Numbered from the stretch's first letter, positions 19,701 to 28,038 are shown. The stretch: 64,000 nucleotides of DNA from Salinibacter altiplanensis (GCF_002894645.1 NZ_NCQY01000004.1:62001-126000), one strand, 5' to 3'. The notes: a model not told the origin generated them from the sequence alone. Numbers and translations: made by a program.

Positions 19701-19846
19701 TCTGCGTTCCGTGCAAGTGCATCCTCGAGGGCACGCCCAATCTGCGCCCGAGGCACGAGAACGATTTTCGGCGCGTGGGGATGGGCACGGCAGAGGGCCC
19801 TGAGCTGGGGACCCGGGACGGCGGAAGACGCGGACACGGCGGACAT
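16751..19846 (-). CDS. addB: AddB-like PD-(D/E)XK nuclease subunit
   Basis: 1031-residue protein in the position and size expected of AddB. The middle is an inactivated helicase-like region. The C-terminal ~250 residues hold a RecB-family nuclease domain: ILHATFEAFM, then GRIDRVDRGPEGDLAVWDYKTG with the Asp and Lys catalytic residues, and QLQWALYAYAL. I could not identify a complete four-cysteine iron-sulfur cluster set of the Bacillus type, so it may be the Bacteroidota variant. The ATG at 19846 is chosen; 29 further open codons upstream are not acidic and look non-coding. It directly precedes addA. Confidence 0.88.
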   Translation of the reverse strand: MSAVSASSAVPGPQLRALCRAHPHAPKIVLVPRAQIGRALEDALARNADGWAGVATRIVRHHAEQVAQPRILASGRSELPVGGRPFLAARLLKQLQRRGRLDGLPGPQQLADTVAEAIETLRRNGVPLADVQERAETEDASATFRVVAACYERYLTVLDTKDLYDDAQVFRWAAEHVREGASPALESAVVAVCDAVKLPEEAHQFLCAVRSAAGAFYRIGHPRPEAPPPQTAAARMADVAPPSTGRTANETIQEVHVRRAVGSGNEVNALVRDLLDAEVPFGEVEIAVAREQPYVSLIADRAARVGLPVSLATGVPAEQTRTGTALLGFLEWGTEGFDPVLLIRMLRSGHLRIDRVRAKIESTIGAVPLKAHDVATLLAGRRYEPGREGYAKALGAAVGEIDDRIEKLEERGLDPEQDREQRRALQFVHRLVEALLDLVPREGSVQEMATRAQQFVERFGPVDPPPEDTPETERTLDEAARTVLWQRLDRLAHGPVDYEASGPQLAALLRRWLEGQHVRAEHPRPGTAHVVPLESAGYGDRSHLYIVGMDSDTLSTAAVEDAMLRDPDRRALNASLEGELPERRSASEEAQWHREQALARHDGSLALYTRIFDLDSGEERHPAPLFLRLEETRLVESERVEGIVPSGERMCLTDMESWLTCRRGRNRGDARSGTARDALQDCYPWGRRGEAARQARQSDSYTVHDGLLEAGTYPELDFLRDRENGEPMSAGRLETFAETPYLYFLKYVLGVEPLDEPALDDEPWLNALRRGSILHATFEAFMTALEKRDERPGPEHESLLEAVLEDAFERETEKVAPPSEVVEAAAFRRLWEDVLVFLRAETEHCRTHAPLHHEVGFGYGPYRRQEDDFGAVTIPVKGRGMSLRGRIDRVDRGPEGDLAVWDYKTGRASSFEEGDPTADGTQLQWALYAYALTTLMDETVGTSGYYFPTTRERGTRLAFAPDRFRTEIERLLDRLSTLSATGSFPMHPRARYLNAWRYRGYGRLFRDLAARSTALQEKTYPEARPSPPSFE

Positions 19847-19978
19847 AGACAATGCATTGGGCGCGATGAATCGCAGAGGCGGTTGGCGGTTGTCGAACTG
19901 TCTACAACCTGCTGGTTGAACGGCACAAAGCAAAGCGGAGAAGGGGCTGGTCGTGGCCTCGTCCCCTCTCGTCGGGAG

Positions 19979-20494
19979 CTACGGGGCCTCTTCCCCCCGC
20001 CAGGCCCACGGTGGCACCGGATCGGGCCGTGCCCAGAGGCCCCGCTCTGCCGCGCGGGCCCGCTGCTCCAGCCGGCGATACCGATCGTCGTGGGCGGCCT
20101 GCTGGCGGTCCCACCATGCGAGTCCCGTTCGGAGCAGGTGCTCGTTGAGCACGCGGCCGGCCCCCCGTACCACGAATAGAGGGCGGCCGTCGGAATCACG
20201 TGCCTCCACGCGTGCCTGCACCTTCGTCCGAAACACGGCGTCCCGTACGGCCCGGGCGGCCGCGTCGGCGAGGGGCTGTCCCGGCTCGGGTGCATCGACG
20301 CCGTAGAGCTCAATTCGCACGATCTGCCCGGTCCTACGGAGGAGGTGGACCGTGTTTCCATCCAGCACTCGATGCCCCCTGCCCACATACGACTGTCCAT
20401 GGGCGAGGCAGGGGCCTCCCAGAAGCAGCACGAGCGCTCCGAGCACGCTTTGCCACCCCCACGCAGACGAACCCGGTCCGTCTTCAAGATCCAT
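19979..20494 (-). CDS. Secreted thermonuclease-like (SNase) protein
   Basis: 171-residue staphylococcal-nuclease-fold protein. From ATG 20494 it has a Sec-type signal peptide (hydrophobic VLGALVLLLGGPCLAHG) and a compact SNase domain. The domain carries GHRVLDGNTVHL, RIELYGVDAPEPGQP (first catalytic Arg and the Glu of APE), GRPLF (second Arg region) and LLRTGLAWWDRQ. It is predicted to be secreted or periplasmic and to cleave DNA or RNA with Ca2+. It lies 132 bases upstream of addB and 46 downstream of a membrane gene, all on one strand. Confidence 0.88.
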   Translation of the reverse strand: MDLEDGPGSSAWGWQSVLGALVLLLGGPCLAHGQSYVGRGHRVLDGNTVHLLRRTGQIVRIELYGVDAPEPGQPLADAAARAVRDAVFRTKVQARVEARDSDGRPLFVVRGAGRVLNEHLLRTGLAWWDRQQAAHDDRYRRLEQRARAAERGLWARPDPVPPWAWRGEEAP

Positions 20495-20540
20495 GACAAC
20501 CGAACCCCCGGGGCACACGGACATCCGTCTACCGATGGAA

Positions 20541-20840
20541 TCAAAACACAAGGCCGACCAACCCGCCCAGCGCCGCCACGGCCCACACCGCGAGGCCCAG
20601 CCGCCGGAGCGTTTCCTCGCCCGGTTGCCCTCGACGTGTCAGCCATCCCCCCGCGGCCCGAAGCGCCATGCCCATCCCCACTCCCACGAGGATCCAGGTC
20701 TCAGACTCCCGGAACGGATCGGTCCACCGGGACGAAAGCGCGATCTCCAGCGCGAGTGCCCCCAGCAAAAGAACGAAAATCACACTGAGCACCCGCCACG
20801 ACGCCAGGTCCGGAGAGGGCCTACGATTGGACGCGTCCAT
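20541..20840 (-). CDS. Small hydrophobic membrane protein, unknown function
   Basis: 99-residue protein with about three membrane segments: VLSVIFVLLLGALALEIAL, ILVGVGMGMALRAAG and LGLAVWAVAALGGLVGLVF. The pattern and the RRGQPGEETLRR loop look like a real small membrane protein rather than a shadow frame, but I do not recognise a family. It probably heads the transcript containing the SNase and addBA. Confidence 0.6.
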   Translation of the reverse strand: MDASNRRPSPDLASWRVLSVIFVLLLGALALEIALSSRWTDPFRESETWILVGVGMGMALRAAGGWLTRRGQPGEETLRRLGLAVWAVAALGGLVGLVF

Positions 20841-20986
20841 GCCAGATCGGGGCTCATCGAGAAGACATTGGGGACGGAGCCCTGAGAAGCCGGGCCCTCA
20901 CACCGGAGCAACGTTATGATCGCATTTACTAGGTGTCTGACACACAGTGGCCGTCGAACGATCCCCGTGTCTACCGATCCTGCGTC

Positions 20987-22378
20987 ATGCCGACGCTCGA
21001 CCCTTTCTCCGTCGACGCCCCTGCTCTGCACGAACCCGCCCCAGACGTCGCGACAGTGCCGGAAGCACTCGTCCAGGACCTCTGGGGCCGGCAGCACTTC
21101 GAAACCGACGACCTTGCCACGACCGATGGAGAGACCATTCGCATTCTCGATCCAGGGCAGCTCAACTCCGACGCCGGGCCGGACTTCCAAAACGCTCACG
21201 TTCGCATCGGCAACATGGACTGGCGTGGACAGGTTGAGGTGCACACGACCTCCGGCGGGTGGTTCCGTCACGACCACCATACCGATCCGCGCTTCAACAG
21301 CGTGGTGCTCCACGTAACCCTTCACGCGGACATGTGGACCGGCGGGCTCTTGCGGGCCGACGAGTCGCCACTCCCCGAACTCGTGCTCCATCCGCGCCTC
21401 GACACGTCTCTCCGCGAGTTGCTTTACTCGTTCAGGACCCGGGCCGACGACGATACGCTGCCCTGCGCGTCCCGCTGGGACGAGGTGCCGACTGCCCGGC
21501 GCTGGTCCTGGATCCGGAAACTCGCCCAGGCCCGACTTGTCCGAAAACGGGATCGATTGTCTGCGTCTCCGGACCTCCCCCTGGACGAAGTGCTCCACGA
21601 GCGCCTGTTCGCCGGGCTCGGCTACGCGAAGAACGATGCCCCCATGACGACACTCGCCCGACGCTCGCCGCCGGACACGCTTCGTTCCCTCGATGCCCCC
21701 CAGGAGCGAGAAGCCCTCCTTCTCGGAACGGCCGGACTTCTTCCCGACCCCGGCGACCTGCTGGAGGCCGACCGTGCAACGGCCGACTACGCCATGGCCC
21801 TCCGGGACCGATTCCGCCGGCTCCACGTCCGTCTCGATGTCCGGCCGATGGCCCCGACGACCTGGACTTTCTTCCGACTCCGCCCCAACAACTTCCCGCC
21901 CCTCCGCATCGCACAGGCCGCAGCGTGGTACGCCGAGGGCGGCCTGCTGCGCGACACGCCCATCGCCACGCTCCGTACGGCGCTGGGCCACGACGCGCCC
22001 ATGGCGGCGTTCCGGGAAGCGCTCACCGCCTCCCCCCCAACATTCTGGCGAACGCACTATCACCTCACCAAGCAGGCCGCCGAGCACGCCCCCAGCCTCG
22101 GCACGTCCCGCCGCGACACGCTGCTCGTCAACGCCGTGGTGCCGGTGCTCCTACGCGATGCCGATCAACGCGGGGATCCCGCGCAGGCCGATGCAGCCCT
22201 GGGCATGCTCCACAGGCTTCCCCCCTCTCAAGACCATGTGGTCCGGCGCTTTGAGGACCTCGGCACCGAGCCTGGATCGGCGCATGATGCCCAGGGTCTC
22301 CACGAGCTCTATAAGAACTACTGCTCCGCGGGCGGATGCCTGGACTGCCGGATTGGCCAGTACCTCCTCAGCGACTGA
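20987..22378 (+). CDS. DUF2851 family protein
   Basis: ~463-residue cytoplasmic protein of the DUF2851 family, common in Bacteroidota. Supporting sequence: LVQDLWGRQHF and LNSDAGPDFQNAHVRIG near the N-terminus, GQVEVHTTSGGWFRHDHHTD, VVLHVTLH, and a C-terminal Cys-containing NYCSAGGCLDCRIGQYLLS, typical of the family. The His/Asp-rich centre suggests metal-dependent chemistry, but function is unknown. The ATG at 20987 is preferred over an in-frame GTG at 20933. It is divergent from the SNase/addBA transcript. Confidence 0.88.
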   Translation: MPTLDPFSVDAPALHEPAPDVATVPEALVQDLWGRQHFETDDLATTDGETIRILDPGQLNSDAGPDFQNAHVRIGNMDWRGQVEVHTTSGGWFRHDHHTDPRFNSVVLHVTLHADMWTGGLLRADESPLPELVLHPRLDTSLRELLYSFRTRADDDTLPCASRWDEVPTARRWSWIRKLAQARLVRKRDRLSASPDLPLDEVLHERLFAGLGYAKNDAPMTTLARRSPPDTLRSLDAPQEREALLLGTAGLLPDPGDLLEADRATADYAMALRDRFRRLHVRLDVRPMAPTTWTFFRLRPNNFPPLRIAQAAAWYAEGGLLRDTPIATLRTALGHDAPMAAFREALTASPPTFWRTHYHLTKQAAEHAPSLGTSRRDTLLVNAVVPVLLRDADQRGDPAQADAALGMLHRLPPSQDHVVRRFEDLGTEPGSAHDAQGLHELYKNYCSAGGCLDCRIGQYLLSD

Positions 22379-22451
22379 GCCTCTTCTCAACCCACGAGGC
22401 CATCATCCATAGAAGGCAGCGCATGTCTTTCCGCAATGCCTCCAGTCACCC

Positions 22452-22793
22452 GTGCTCGTTCGCATCGTCCGGATGACGTTCGCCTCCGACAAGGTCGATC
22501 GGTTTCTCGCCCACTTTGACAAGGCCGCCCCACACATTCGATCGTTTCCGGGCTGTCATCACCTCGAACTCTGGCGGGACATAGACAGCCCCACGGCGTG
22601 CACGACGTACAGCCAGTGGGAAAGCCCGGAGGCACTCGACGAATACAGGGACAGTGACCTGTTCCGCCGGACTTGGTCGACGGTGAAGCCTCTGTTCGCC
22701 GACCGTCCTCGTGCCCAAAGCTATGCGGTGGCCCGACCGGCACGCACGATCGATGACGCTGCCCGACAGGCGTCGGGCTCGGGAAACACCTGA
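22452..22793 (+). CDS. Antibiotic biosynthesis monooxygenase (ABM) fold protein
   Basis: 113-residue alpha/beta-barrel dimeric protein of the ABM/YgiN type: VRIVRMTFASDKVDRFLAHF, IRSFPGCHHLELWRD, YSQWESPEALDEYRDSDLF. Such proteins range from quinol monooxygenases to heme-degrading enzymes, and substrate cannot be read from the sequence. The start is a GTG at 22452, the only one that keeps the first beta-strand. The C-terminal ~20 residues after SYAVARPA are probably disordered. Confidence 0.75.
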   Translation: MLVRIVRMTFASDKVDRFLAHFDKAAPHIRSFPGCHHLELWRDIDSPTACTTYSQWESPEALDEYRDSDLFRRTWSTVKPLFADRPRAQSYAVARPARTIDDAARQASGSGNT

Positions 22794-22841
22794 GTCTCTT
22801 CAGCAGCGGGCCTCCCAGTCGCAGGTCAACAGGCAAAGCCC

Positions 22842-23369
22842 TCAACGACCGGCGAGGGCCTGCTCCATGCTCAGCTGTCCCCCGTCCCGAAGCGATGGGA
22901 AGTTCATGGGGCGGATGGTGTACCGTCGTTCTGTGTCCGGGGACGAAGGCCCCGCCCGCTCCCCCTGAACGGTGGCGTGGACGGACCGGACCAGGCGTCG
23001 GTACTTCCGCATCACCATCCGCTTCTCTTTGACGGTGGCCCCGTACCCGCGGTGAAGCGATCTATGGGCGCTGCTGGCCGAGAGCCGCTCAACCCGGCTT
23101 CGTTGCGTCTCCAACAGGGACTCGTGTTCGTCCAGCAAGCCCTGATAGGCATCCGTCAGTGACTGAAGGGAATCAGACGCCTCCGCGGCATCCTTGAGCG
23201 TCTGAAAATCAGCCTCGGCCCGATCGAGCTCGTCGGCGAAGGCCTCCACCGACCGCTGCATCGCCTGATAGGTCTTCGGCTTTGAGTCGTACCCGCTGTA
23301 GGTCCGGCAGCCACTCGCCAGAAGCCCCACAAGGACGAGGATGAGCAGGAAACGGTCCGTGCGTAGCAT
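22842..23369 (-). CDS. Lipoprotein with helical coiled-coil domain, unknown function
   Basis: 175-residue predicted lipoprotein. From ATG 23369 the signal peptide runs LLILVLVGLLASGC with a good lipobox (LASGC), then a tyrosine/glycine stretch. A long acidic helix region follows (AMQRSVEAFADELDRAEADF, LLDEHESLLETQRSRVERL) that probably forms a coiled coil. The C-terminus is basic and short. No family recognised. It is divergent from the DUF4175 gene and convergent with the ABM-fold gene. Confidence 0.75.
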   Translation of the reverse strand: MLRTDRFLLILVLVGLLASGCRTYSGYDSKPKTYQAMQRSVEAFADELDRAEADFQTLKDAAEASDSLQSLTDAYQGLLDEHESLLETQRSRVERLSASSAHRSLHRGYGATVKEKRMVMRKYRRLVRSVHATVQGERAGPSSPDTERRYTIRPMNFPSLRDGGQLSMEQALAGR

Positions 23370-23738
23370 GGCGGGCGTGGAGAAATGAGGTGATGTGCAA
23401 GGCCATTTACTACATGAAAATGCCAACGTGTCCGTCGAGAATGCTCCTCTCGCCCCGTGGACGCTAATTTGCGCCCATTTTCACGTTGGTGCCCCACGGG
23501 CGTACACAAGACCTGTCCAGTGTGACGGGGCGTGCCTTCAAGATGAACACTCGGAGAAACACCCAACGACAGGGGAAGGTACCGTGACATGGTTCAGGGG
23601 CCCGAAAGCTGCTCGGCAGCTGCTTTCTCGGTCACTGCAGATGTGCCTTCGTAGGGTCGGTTCCCTGAGCGCTCAAGGCCCCTGAGCCGTGTCTCCCGGT
23701 CCCCTGAACGCAGGCTTTCCGATCAGCTTTTCCCGCCC
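23370..23738. other. Divergent intergenic region, lipoprotein / DUF4175 gene
   Basis: About 370 bases without a convincing gene. It contains a 5'-CCAACGTG-3' (about 23427) and a 5'-CACGTTGG-3' (about 23486) in inverted orientation ~50 bases apart, which may be an operator pair or coincidence. A 96-codon open frame here encodes an unusual composition and lacks domain features. Confidence 0.4.
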
Positions 23739-26700
23739 ATGAGCGAACAGACGGCCCGACTCGTCGAGCGCCTCCGCACCCGTCTTCGTCGGGCGACCCG
23801 GCGCATGTCGTGGGCTCAACTCGCCTTTGGGGGAGCCCTTGCGGGAGGCACCGCAGCGGCGCTCTGGGTTCTCGCCGCCACGGTAGAGGCCACGCTCTGG
23901 CTTCAGCCCAGCCTGCGCACCGGACTGCTCGTCTCTGCCGGCGCCGTTCTGGGGGGGATTGCGGCGACGTTCATTGCCCGCCCCCTGGGCCGCCTCCTCG
24001 GAGTCCTCAGCGGCCCGTCTGAGAAAGACGTCGCCCGGACGGTCGGCGAACAGCATCCCGCGGTGGCCGACCGCCTGGTGAACCTGCTGCAGCTGGCCGA
24101 GGGCCAACGGTCGAGCGCTCCTGCCCCGTACGTGGATCGGGCCGTCCAGCACCTCGCTGACCAGATCGAGGGAGACCGGTTCGAGGCGGTGGCCGACTTT
24201 CAGCCGGCACGGCGGGCCGCGCGGTGGGCCCTGTTCCCGGCCTTCGCTGCCATAGCCTTTCTCTTCGCCGCCCCCTCCACGTTCCTCGAGGCCTCCGAAC
24301 GCCTCCTGGCCCCCCGAACCGAATTCGAACGTCCGGCCCCGTTCCAGTTCGACGTGCGCCCGGGGAACGTTCAGCTCATCCGGGGCGACTCTCTTCGCGT
24401 GACCGTCCAGGCCACCGGCGATGTTCCCGAGACGGCCGCTCTCCTCCTCCGCCCCACCGACACCGAGTCGGCGCGGCGCATCGCCATCGAGCCCGACTCG
24501 ATGGGCACCTTCCAACACACAGTTCCCAACGTTCGACGCGCTCTCCGCTACCGCGTGGCGGCCTCGCCGGTGCGCACGGAATGGTACACGGTAGAAGTGG
24601 CCCGACGCCCGGTCGTGCGCCGGCTGCGCGTCCGCGTGACGCCCCCCGACTACACCGATCGCCCCAGTCGTCAGCTAGAGGCCAACGTGGGGTCCGTGAC
24701 GGCCCTTCCCGGCACGGAGGTGACGGTGTCGGCGGCCCTCGGTGGGGCTTCGGCCACGAGCGCGAGGCTTGATTTTGAAAATGGCGCGTCCCAATCGCTG
24801 ACCGTTTCCGGCGACTCGGCGACCGGCCGCTTCACGCTGCGCCGCGCGGACACCTACGCACTTCGCCTGGAAAGCGAGACGGGCATCCCCAACCGCGCCC
24901 CCATTCGCTACGAGCTCGACCTGCAGACCGACGCCCGCCCGTCGGTGTCGCTCCTTAGTCCCGACGACCCGGCCGAGTTGACCCCGGACCTGACGCAGCC
25001 CCTTCGACTCCGGATCAGCGACGACTACGGCGTTCGGCGGGCGACGCTGTTCTACCGACGCCTCGACGGCGGAAGCGCGGACTCGTCGTTCGCCTCCCTC
25101 GCGCTCTCTCTCCCCGATGCTGGTACGACGGACCAGGTCCTCTCCCACACGTGGCTCCTCGCGCAGGAGAGCGGCCTCGACCTGGAGCGTGGCGACGAGG
25201 TCGCGTACTACGTGAAGGCCTGGGACAACGACACCGTGAACGGCCCGAAGAGCGGCCGCACTGCCACCCAGCGGCTCCGCTTCCCCTCCCTCTCAGAGCA
25301 GTACGAGGAGCTCGACACCCTGCAGCAGGCGACCAGCGAGCAGATGCAGGCGCTCGACCGGCAGTCCAAGGACATCCAGCAGCAGTTCCAGGATCTTCGC
25401 CGGGAGGTCCGTCGCACTCGCGAGTCAGACTGGGAAGAGCAACGCCAGCTCAAGCAACTGCAGCAAAAGCAAGAGGCACTGTCTCAGAGCAAGTCGAGCC
25501 TCTCGCGCCAGGTCGACTCCCTAAACCGTGAGATGCAGCGCAACGACCTGTCGAGCCCAGAGACCAGCCAGAAATTTCAGGAGTTGAAGCGAACCATCGA
25601 CGAGATGGAGTCGGAGGATCTGCAGCAGGCACTCGAAAGCATGCGCCAGTCGATGCAGGACCAGAGCTTCCGCCAGATGCAGTCGGCGATGGAGCAGGCC
25701 CAGTCCCAGCTTCAACAGCAAGAGCAGCAGCTGGAGCGCACACTCAACCTGTTCAAGCAGCTCAAGGCACGGCAAAAGATGGAGGAGCTGAGCCGGCGGG
25801 CCGAAAACATCCGGAAGCGGGAGGACCTGGTGGCGCAGGAAACCTCCGAGCGCATGGACACGTCCTCCGACGCCGACTCGTCGTCCACGTCGGACGCGCC
25901 GTCGTCCGACTCCACCACGGCCTCCCCCGACTCGTCCCGGGCCGACGGGGCCTCCCCACCTGCTTCAGACTCGACAGCGACCGCACGGTCCGACTCGCGC
26001 GCCTCACAACCGTCCCCGAGCGCCGACTCGGCGGCCCACGAGGACCTGGCCCGCGCACAGGAGGAGCTGGCAGAGGAGATGGAAAGGCTCACGGACGAGA
26101 TGGAGAACGCCGTGCAGGACATGAAAGATGTCCCGTCCGCCCCGAAGAAGGACCTTCAGCGGATGCGGAAGCAGACGCAGGAGCGGGACATATCGGGACA
26201 GATGCGGCAAAACAGCCAACAGCTCCGGAAAAATCAGCTCCAGAACGCCCGCCAGCAGCAGCAATGGCTGCAGAAACGCCTGCAGAGCATGCAGTCCCGG
26301 ATGTCCCAGATGCAGAAGCAGATGGAGGGCCAGCAACGCACGGTGAACATGACGGGCCTCCGCAGCGCTCTCGAAAACACGCTTCGCCTGTCCAAGGACC
26401 AGGAAGACGTGCGCACGACCCTAGAGGGGCTGGAAGGCGACGATTCCCCCGTTCGTCGCTTCGCTGCGCAGCAGAAGGACCTGCAGGACGGACTCAATCA
26501 TGTCGCCGACTCCCTGCAGTCCATTGCAAACCGGCTTCCGCGAATGTCGAAGGCCGTGCAGGAGAAGACCGGCAACGCGCTGCGGGCAATGGAGGACGCG
26601 ACCACCGCCCTAGACGCCCGGGAGGGGACCGAGGCCATCGGCTACCAAAAAACGTCCATGATGCACCTGAACGAGCTGGCCCGCCTCCTCTCTGATCTGC

Positions 26701-27302
26701 TCAACCAGATGAAGCAGCAGAGCAGCGGCGGAAGCGGCAAGATGTCGATGCAGCAAGCCATGCAGCAGCTGCAGCAGGCCTCCGGCCAACAGCAGAAGCT
26801 CAATCAACAGATCCAAAATTTCCTCAACGAGGCCCAGGGCGAGCGTCTCTCGCAAGACCTGCAGGCCCGACGGAGGCAGCTCGCCGAGCAACAGCGACAG
26901 ATCAAGAAACAGCTCGACGAGATGGACCTGGCAGAAGAGACCAAGCAGAAGCTGATGGGGGACCTGCAGAAGATTGCCGAAGAGATGAAGCAGTCTGCCA
27001 ACGATCTGCAGGACGGTCGTCACAGCCGGGATCTTATCAACCGCCAGCAGCAGATTCTCAGTCGGCTTCTAAACGCCCAGCAGTCGCTTCGCACCCAGGG
27101 GAAGAAACAGCAGCGGCGGGGGCGCCAGGCAGGCGACGACTTCGACCAAGAACGTCCCGGCGATCGTCCCGACTCGGAGGCCACCGACACGCTTCGGCGC
27201 GACCTCATCCGCGCCCTGGAGATGGGATACGACTCGGACTACGAGGCTCTCATCAAGAAGTATTTTCAACTGCTTGAGCAAGCTGAGGGGACGCGGGAGT
27301 AG
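23739..27302 (+). CDS. DUF4175 family giant membrane/coiled-coil protein
   Basis: 1187-residue protein matching the DUF4175 family of Bacteroidota. Two N-terminal membrane helices (residues ~25-85) are followed by EQHPAVADRLVNLLQLAE. A third membrane segment at ~165-185 leads into beta-rich extracytoplasmic repeats (~200-500). The remaining ~680 residues are strongly charged and Gln-rich, with many amphipathic heptads (QQFQDLRREVRRTRESDWEE, LRSALENTLRLSKDQED). A Ser/Asp/Thr-rich spacer lies near residues 705-765. It could be a large envelope scaffold. Function is unknown. It stands alone, with the tRNA cluster next. Confidence 0.85.
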   Translation: MSEQTARLVERLRTRLRRATRRMSWAQLAFGGALAGGTAAALWVLAATVEATLWLQPSLRTGLLVSAGAVLGGIAATFIARPLGRLLGVLSGPSEKDVARTVGEQHPAVADRLVNLLQLAEGQRSSAPAPYVDRAVQHLADQIEGDRFEAVADFQPARRAARWALFPAFAAIAFLFAAPSTFLEASERLLAPRTEFERPAPFQFDVRPGNVQLIRGDSLRVTVQATGDVPETAALLLRPTDTESARRIAIEPDSMGTFQHTVPNVRRALRYRVAASPVRTEWYTVEVARRPVVRRLRVRVTPPDYTDRPSRQLEANVGSVTALPGTEVTVSAALGGASATSARLDFENGASQSLTVSGDSATGRFTLRRADTYALRLESETGIPNRAPIRYELDLQTDARPSVSLLSPDDPAELTPDLTQPLRLRISDDYGVRRATLFYRRLDGGSADSSFASLALSLPDAGTTDQVLSHTWLLAQESGLDLERGDEVAYYVKAWDNDTVNGPKSGRTATQRLRFPSLSEQYEELDTLQQATSEQMQALDRQSKDIQQQFQDLRREVRRTRESDWEEQRQLKQLQQKQEALSQSKSSLSRQVDSLNREMQRNDLSSPETSQKFQELKRTIDEMESEDLQQALESMRQSMQDQSFRQMQSAMEQAQSQLQQQEQQLERTLNLFKQLKARQKMEELSRRAENIRKREDLVAQETSERMDTSSDADSSSTSDAPSSDSTTASPDSSRADGASPPASDSTATARSDSRASQPSPSADSAAHEDLARAQEELAEEMERLTDEMENAVQDMKDVPSAPKKDLQRMRKQTQERDISGQMRQNSQQLRKNQLQNARQQQQWLQKRLQSMQSRMSQMQKQMEGQQRTVNMTGLRSALENTLRLSKDQEDVRTTLEGLEGDDSPVRRFAAQQKDLQDGLNHVADSLQSIANRLPRMSKAVQEKTGNALRAMEDATTALDAREGTEAIGYQKTSMMHLNELARLLSDLLNQMKQQSSGGSGKMSMQQAMQQLQQASGQQQKLNQQIQNFLNEAQGERLSQDLQARRRQLAEQQRQIKKQLDEMDLAEETKQKLMGDLQKIAEEMKQSANDLQDGRHSRDLINRQQQILSRLLNAQQSLRTQGKKQQRRGRQAGDDFDQERPGDRPDSEATDTLRRDLIRALEMGYDSDYEALIKKYFQLLEQAEGTRE

Positions 27303-27369
27303 GTGCTACTCCTTGCTACACGACAAAAATTCAAAGGGCCCGTTGCCTGCGTCAATCCCAAGCAAGAGG

Positions 27370-27518
27370 GGTCATTCTGACGGAGCCTGCGACGGAAGAA
27401 TCTCCTTGAAGAGCGCGGAATCTGCAGAAAAAGGCACGTCGTCCCGGGCCTTGTCTCCGCTGACGCCAAAGAGATCCTTCGACGTCGCCCCGCCGACGTC
27501 GCTCCGCTCAGGATGACC
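27370..27518. repeat. Intergenic palindromic repeat, copy 1
   Basis: A ~149-base element bounded by imperfect inverted termini: GGTCATTCTGACGGAGC (27370-27386) and GCTCCGCTCAGGATGACC (27501-27518). A second nested pair is GGAAGAATCTC (about 27394-27404) and GAGATCCTTCG (about 27471-27481). No coding sequence fits it. A second element with the same layout lies at 45863-46019. Similar GTCATTCTGAGCG...GAATCTC palindromes occur between genes in other bacteria. Confidence 0.75.
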
Positions 27519-27549
27519 TCTGCTCAGCCAACGAGGGAAAGGCCCGTCA

Positions 27550-27586
27550 AATACAAAAACGGCTCCGTCGGTTGACGGAGCCGTTT
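27550..27586 (-). terminator. Rho-independent terminator of the tRNA cluster
   Basis: A perfect 13-bp stem (27557-27569 with 27574-27586) closed by a four-base loop. Read on the minus strand it is followed by TTTTTGTATTT. It lies 20 bases beyond the 3' end of tRNA-fMet and would end a minus-strand transcript carrying all four tRNAs. Confidence 0.9.
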
Positions 27587-27605
27587 GGGACAAGTGCTGA
27601 GTCAG

Positions 27606-27677
27606 TAGCGGGGGCGGGATTTGAACCCGCGACCTTCAGGATATGAGCCTGATGAGCTACCACTGCTCCACCCCGCG
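27606..27677 (-). tRNA. tRNA-fMet (CAT), initiator
   Basis: Folds as a complete cloverleaf with anticodon CAT in loop CTCATAT. The acceptor begins CGCGGGG and its 3' strand ends CGCT plus discriminator A, leaving C1 unpaired with U72, the hallmark of initiator tRNA. The D stem has A11-U24, also initiator-like. The anticodon stem is UCAGG/CCUGA, so the usual three consecutive G-C pairs are reduced to two (A29-U41). No CCA is encoded. Last tRNA before the terminator. Confidence 0.92.
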
Positions 27678-27796
27678 GTGTAAAGCACGATCTGGTATCT
27701 GCCGAGCCCCCTTCGAGTTCCGCCGTTTCTCAGTTTCACGGCAATCTAAAATCAACTCGATGTCTTTTTGAGACTCGGGTGCTACCAGGTGCCCGG

Positions 27797-27868
27797 AGCC
27801 GCCTCCCGGACTCGAACCGGGGACTTCATCCTTACCATGGATGTGCTCTACCACTGAGCTAAGGCGGC
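27797..27868 (-). tRNA. tRNA-Thr (GGT)
   Basis: Cloverleaf with acceptor GCCGCCT paired to AGGCGGC, D arm AGCTCAGTGGTAGAGC, anticodon stem CATCC/GGATG with GGT in the loop, and T arm CCCGG TTCGAGT CCGGG. No encoded CCA. It is ~18 bases downstream of tRNA-Gly on the same strand. Confidence 0.93.
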
Positions 27869-27886
27869 CGCTACAATCTGTGGGTG

Positions 27887-27958
27887 AGCGGGAGACGGGA
27901 TTTGAACCCGCGACGTTCACCTTGGAAGGGTGATGCTCTACCCCTGAGCTACTCCCGC
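27887..27958 (-). tRNA. tRNA-Gly (TCC)
   Basis: Cloverleaf with acceptor GCGGGAG paired to CTCCCGC, anticodon stem TCACC/GGTGA with loop CTTCCAA (anticodon TCC), and T arm GCGGG TTCAAAT CCCGT. The 3' CCA is not encoded. Second in the four-tRNA minus-strand cluster. Confidence 0.93.
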
Positions 27959-28038
27959 ACAACACTCTCGGCTGAAGGGCCCCAAGCATTTGTCATCTGG
28001 GCCCTACCATCCAATATTCTTACCATCCAACACTAGGG

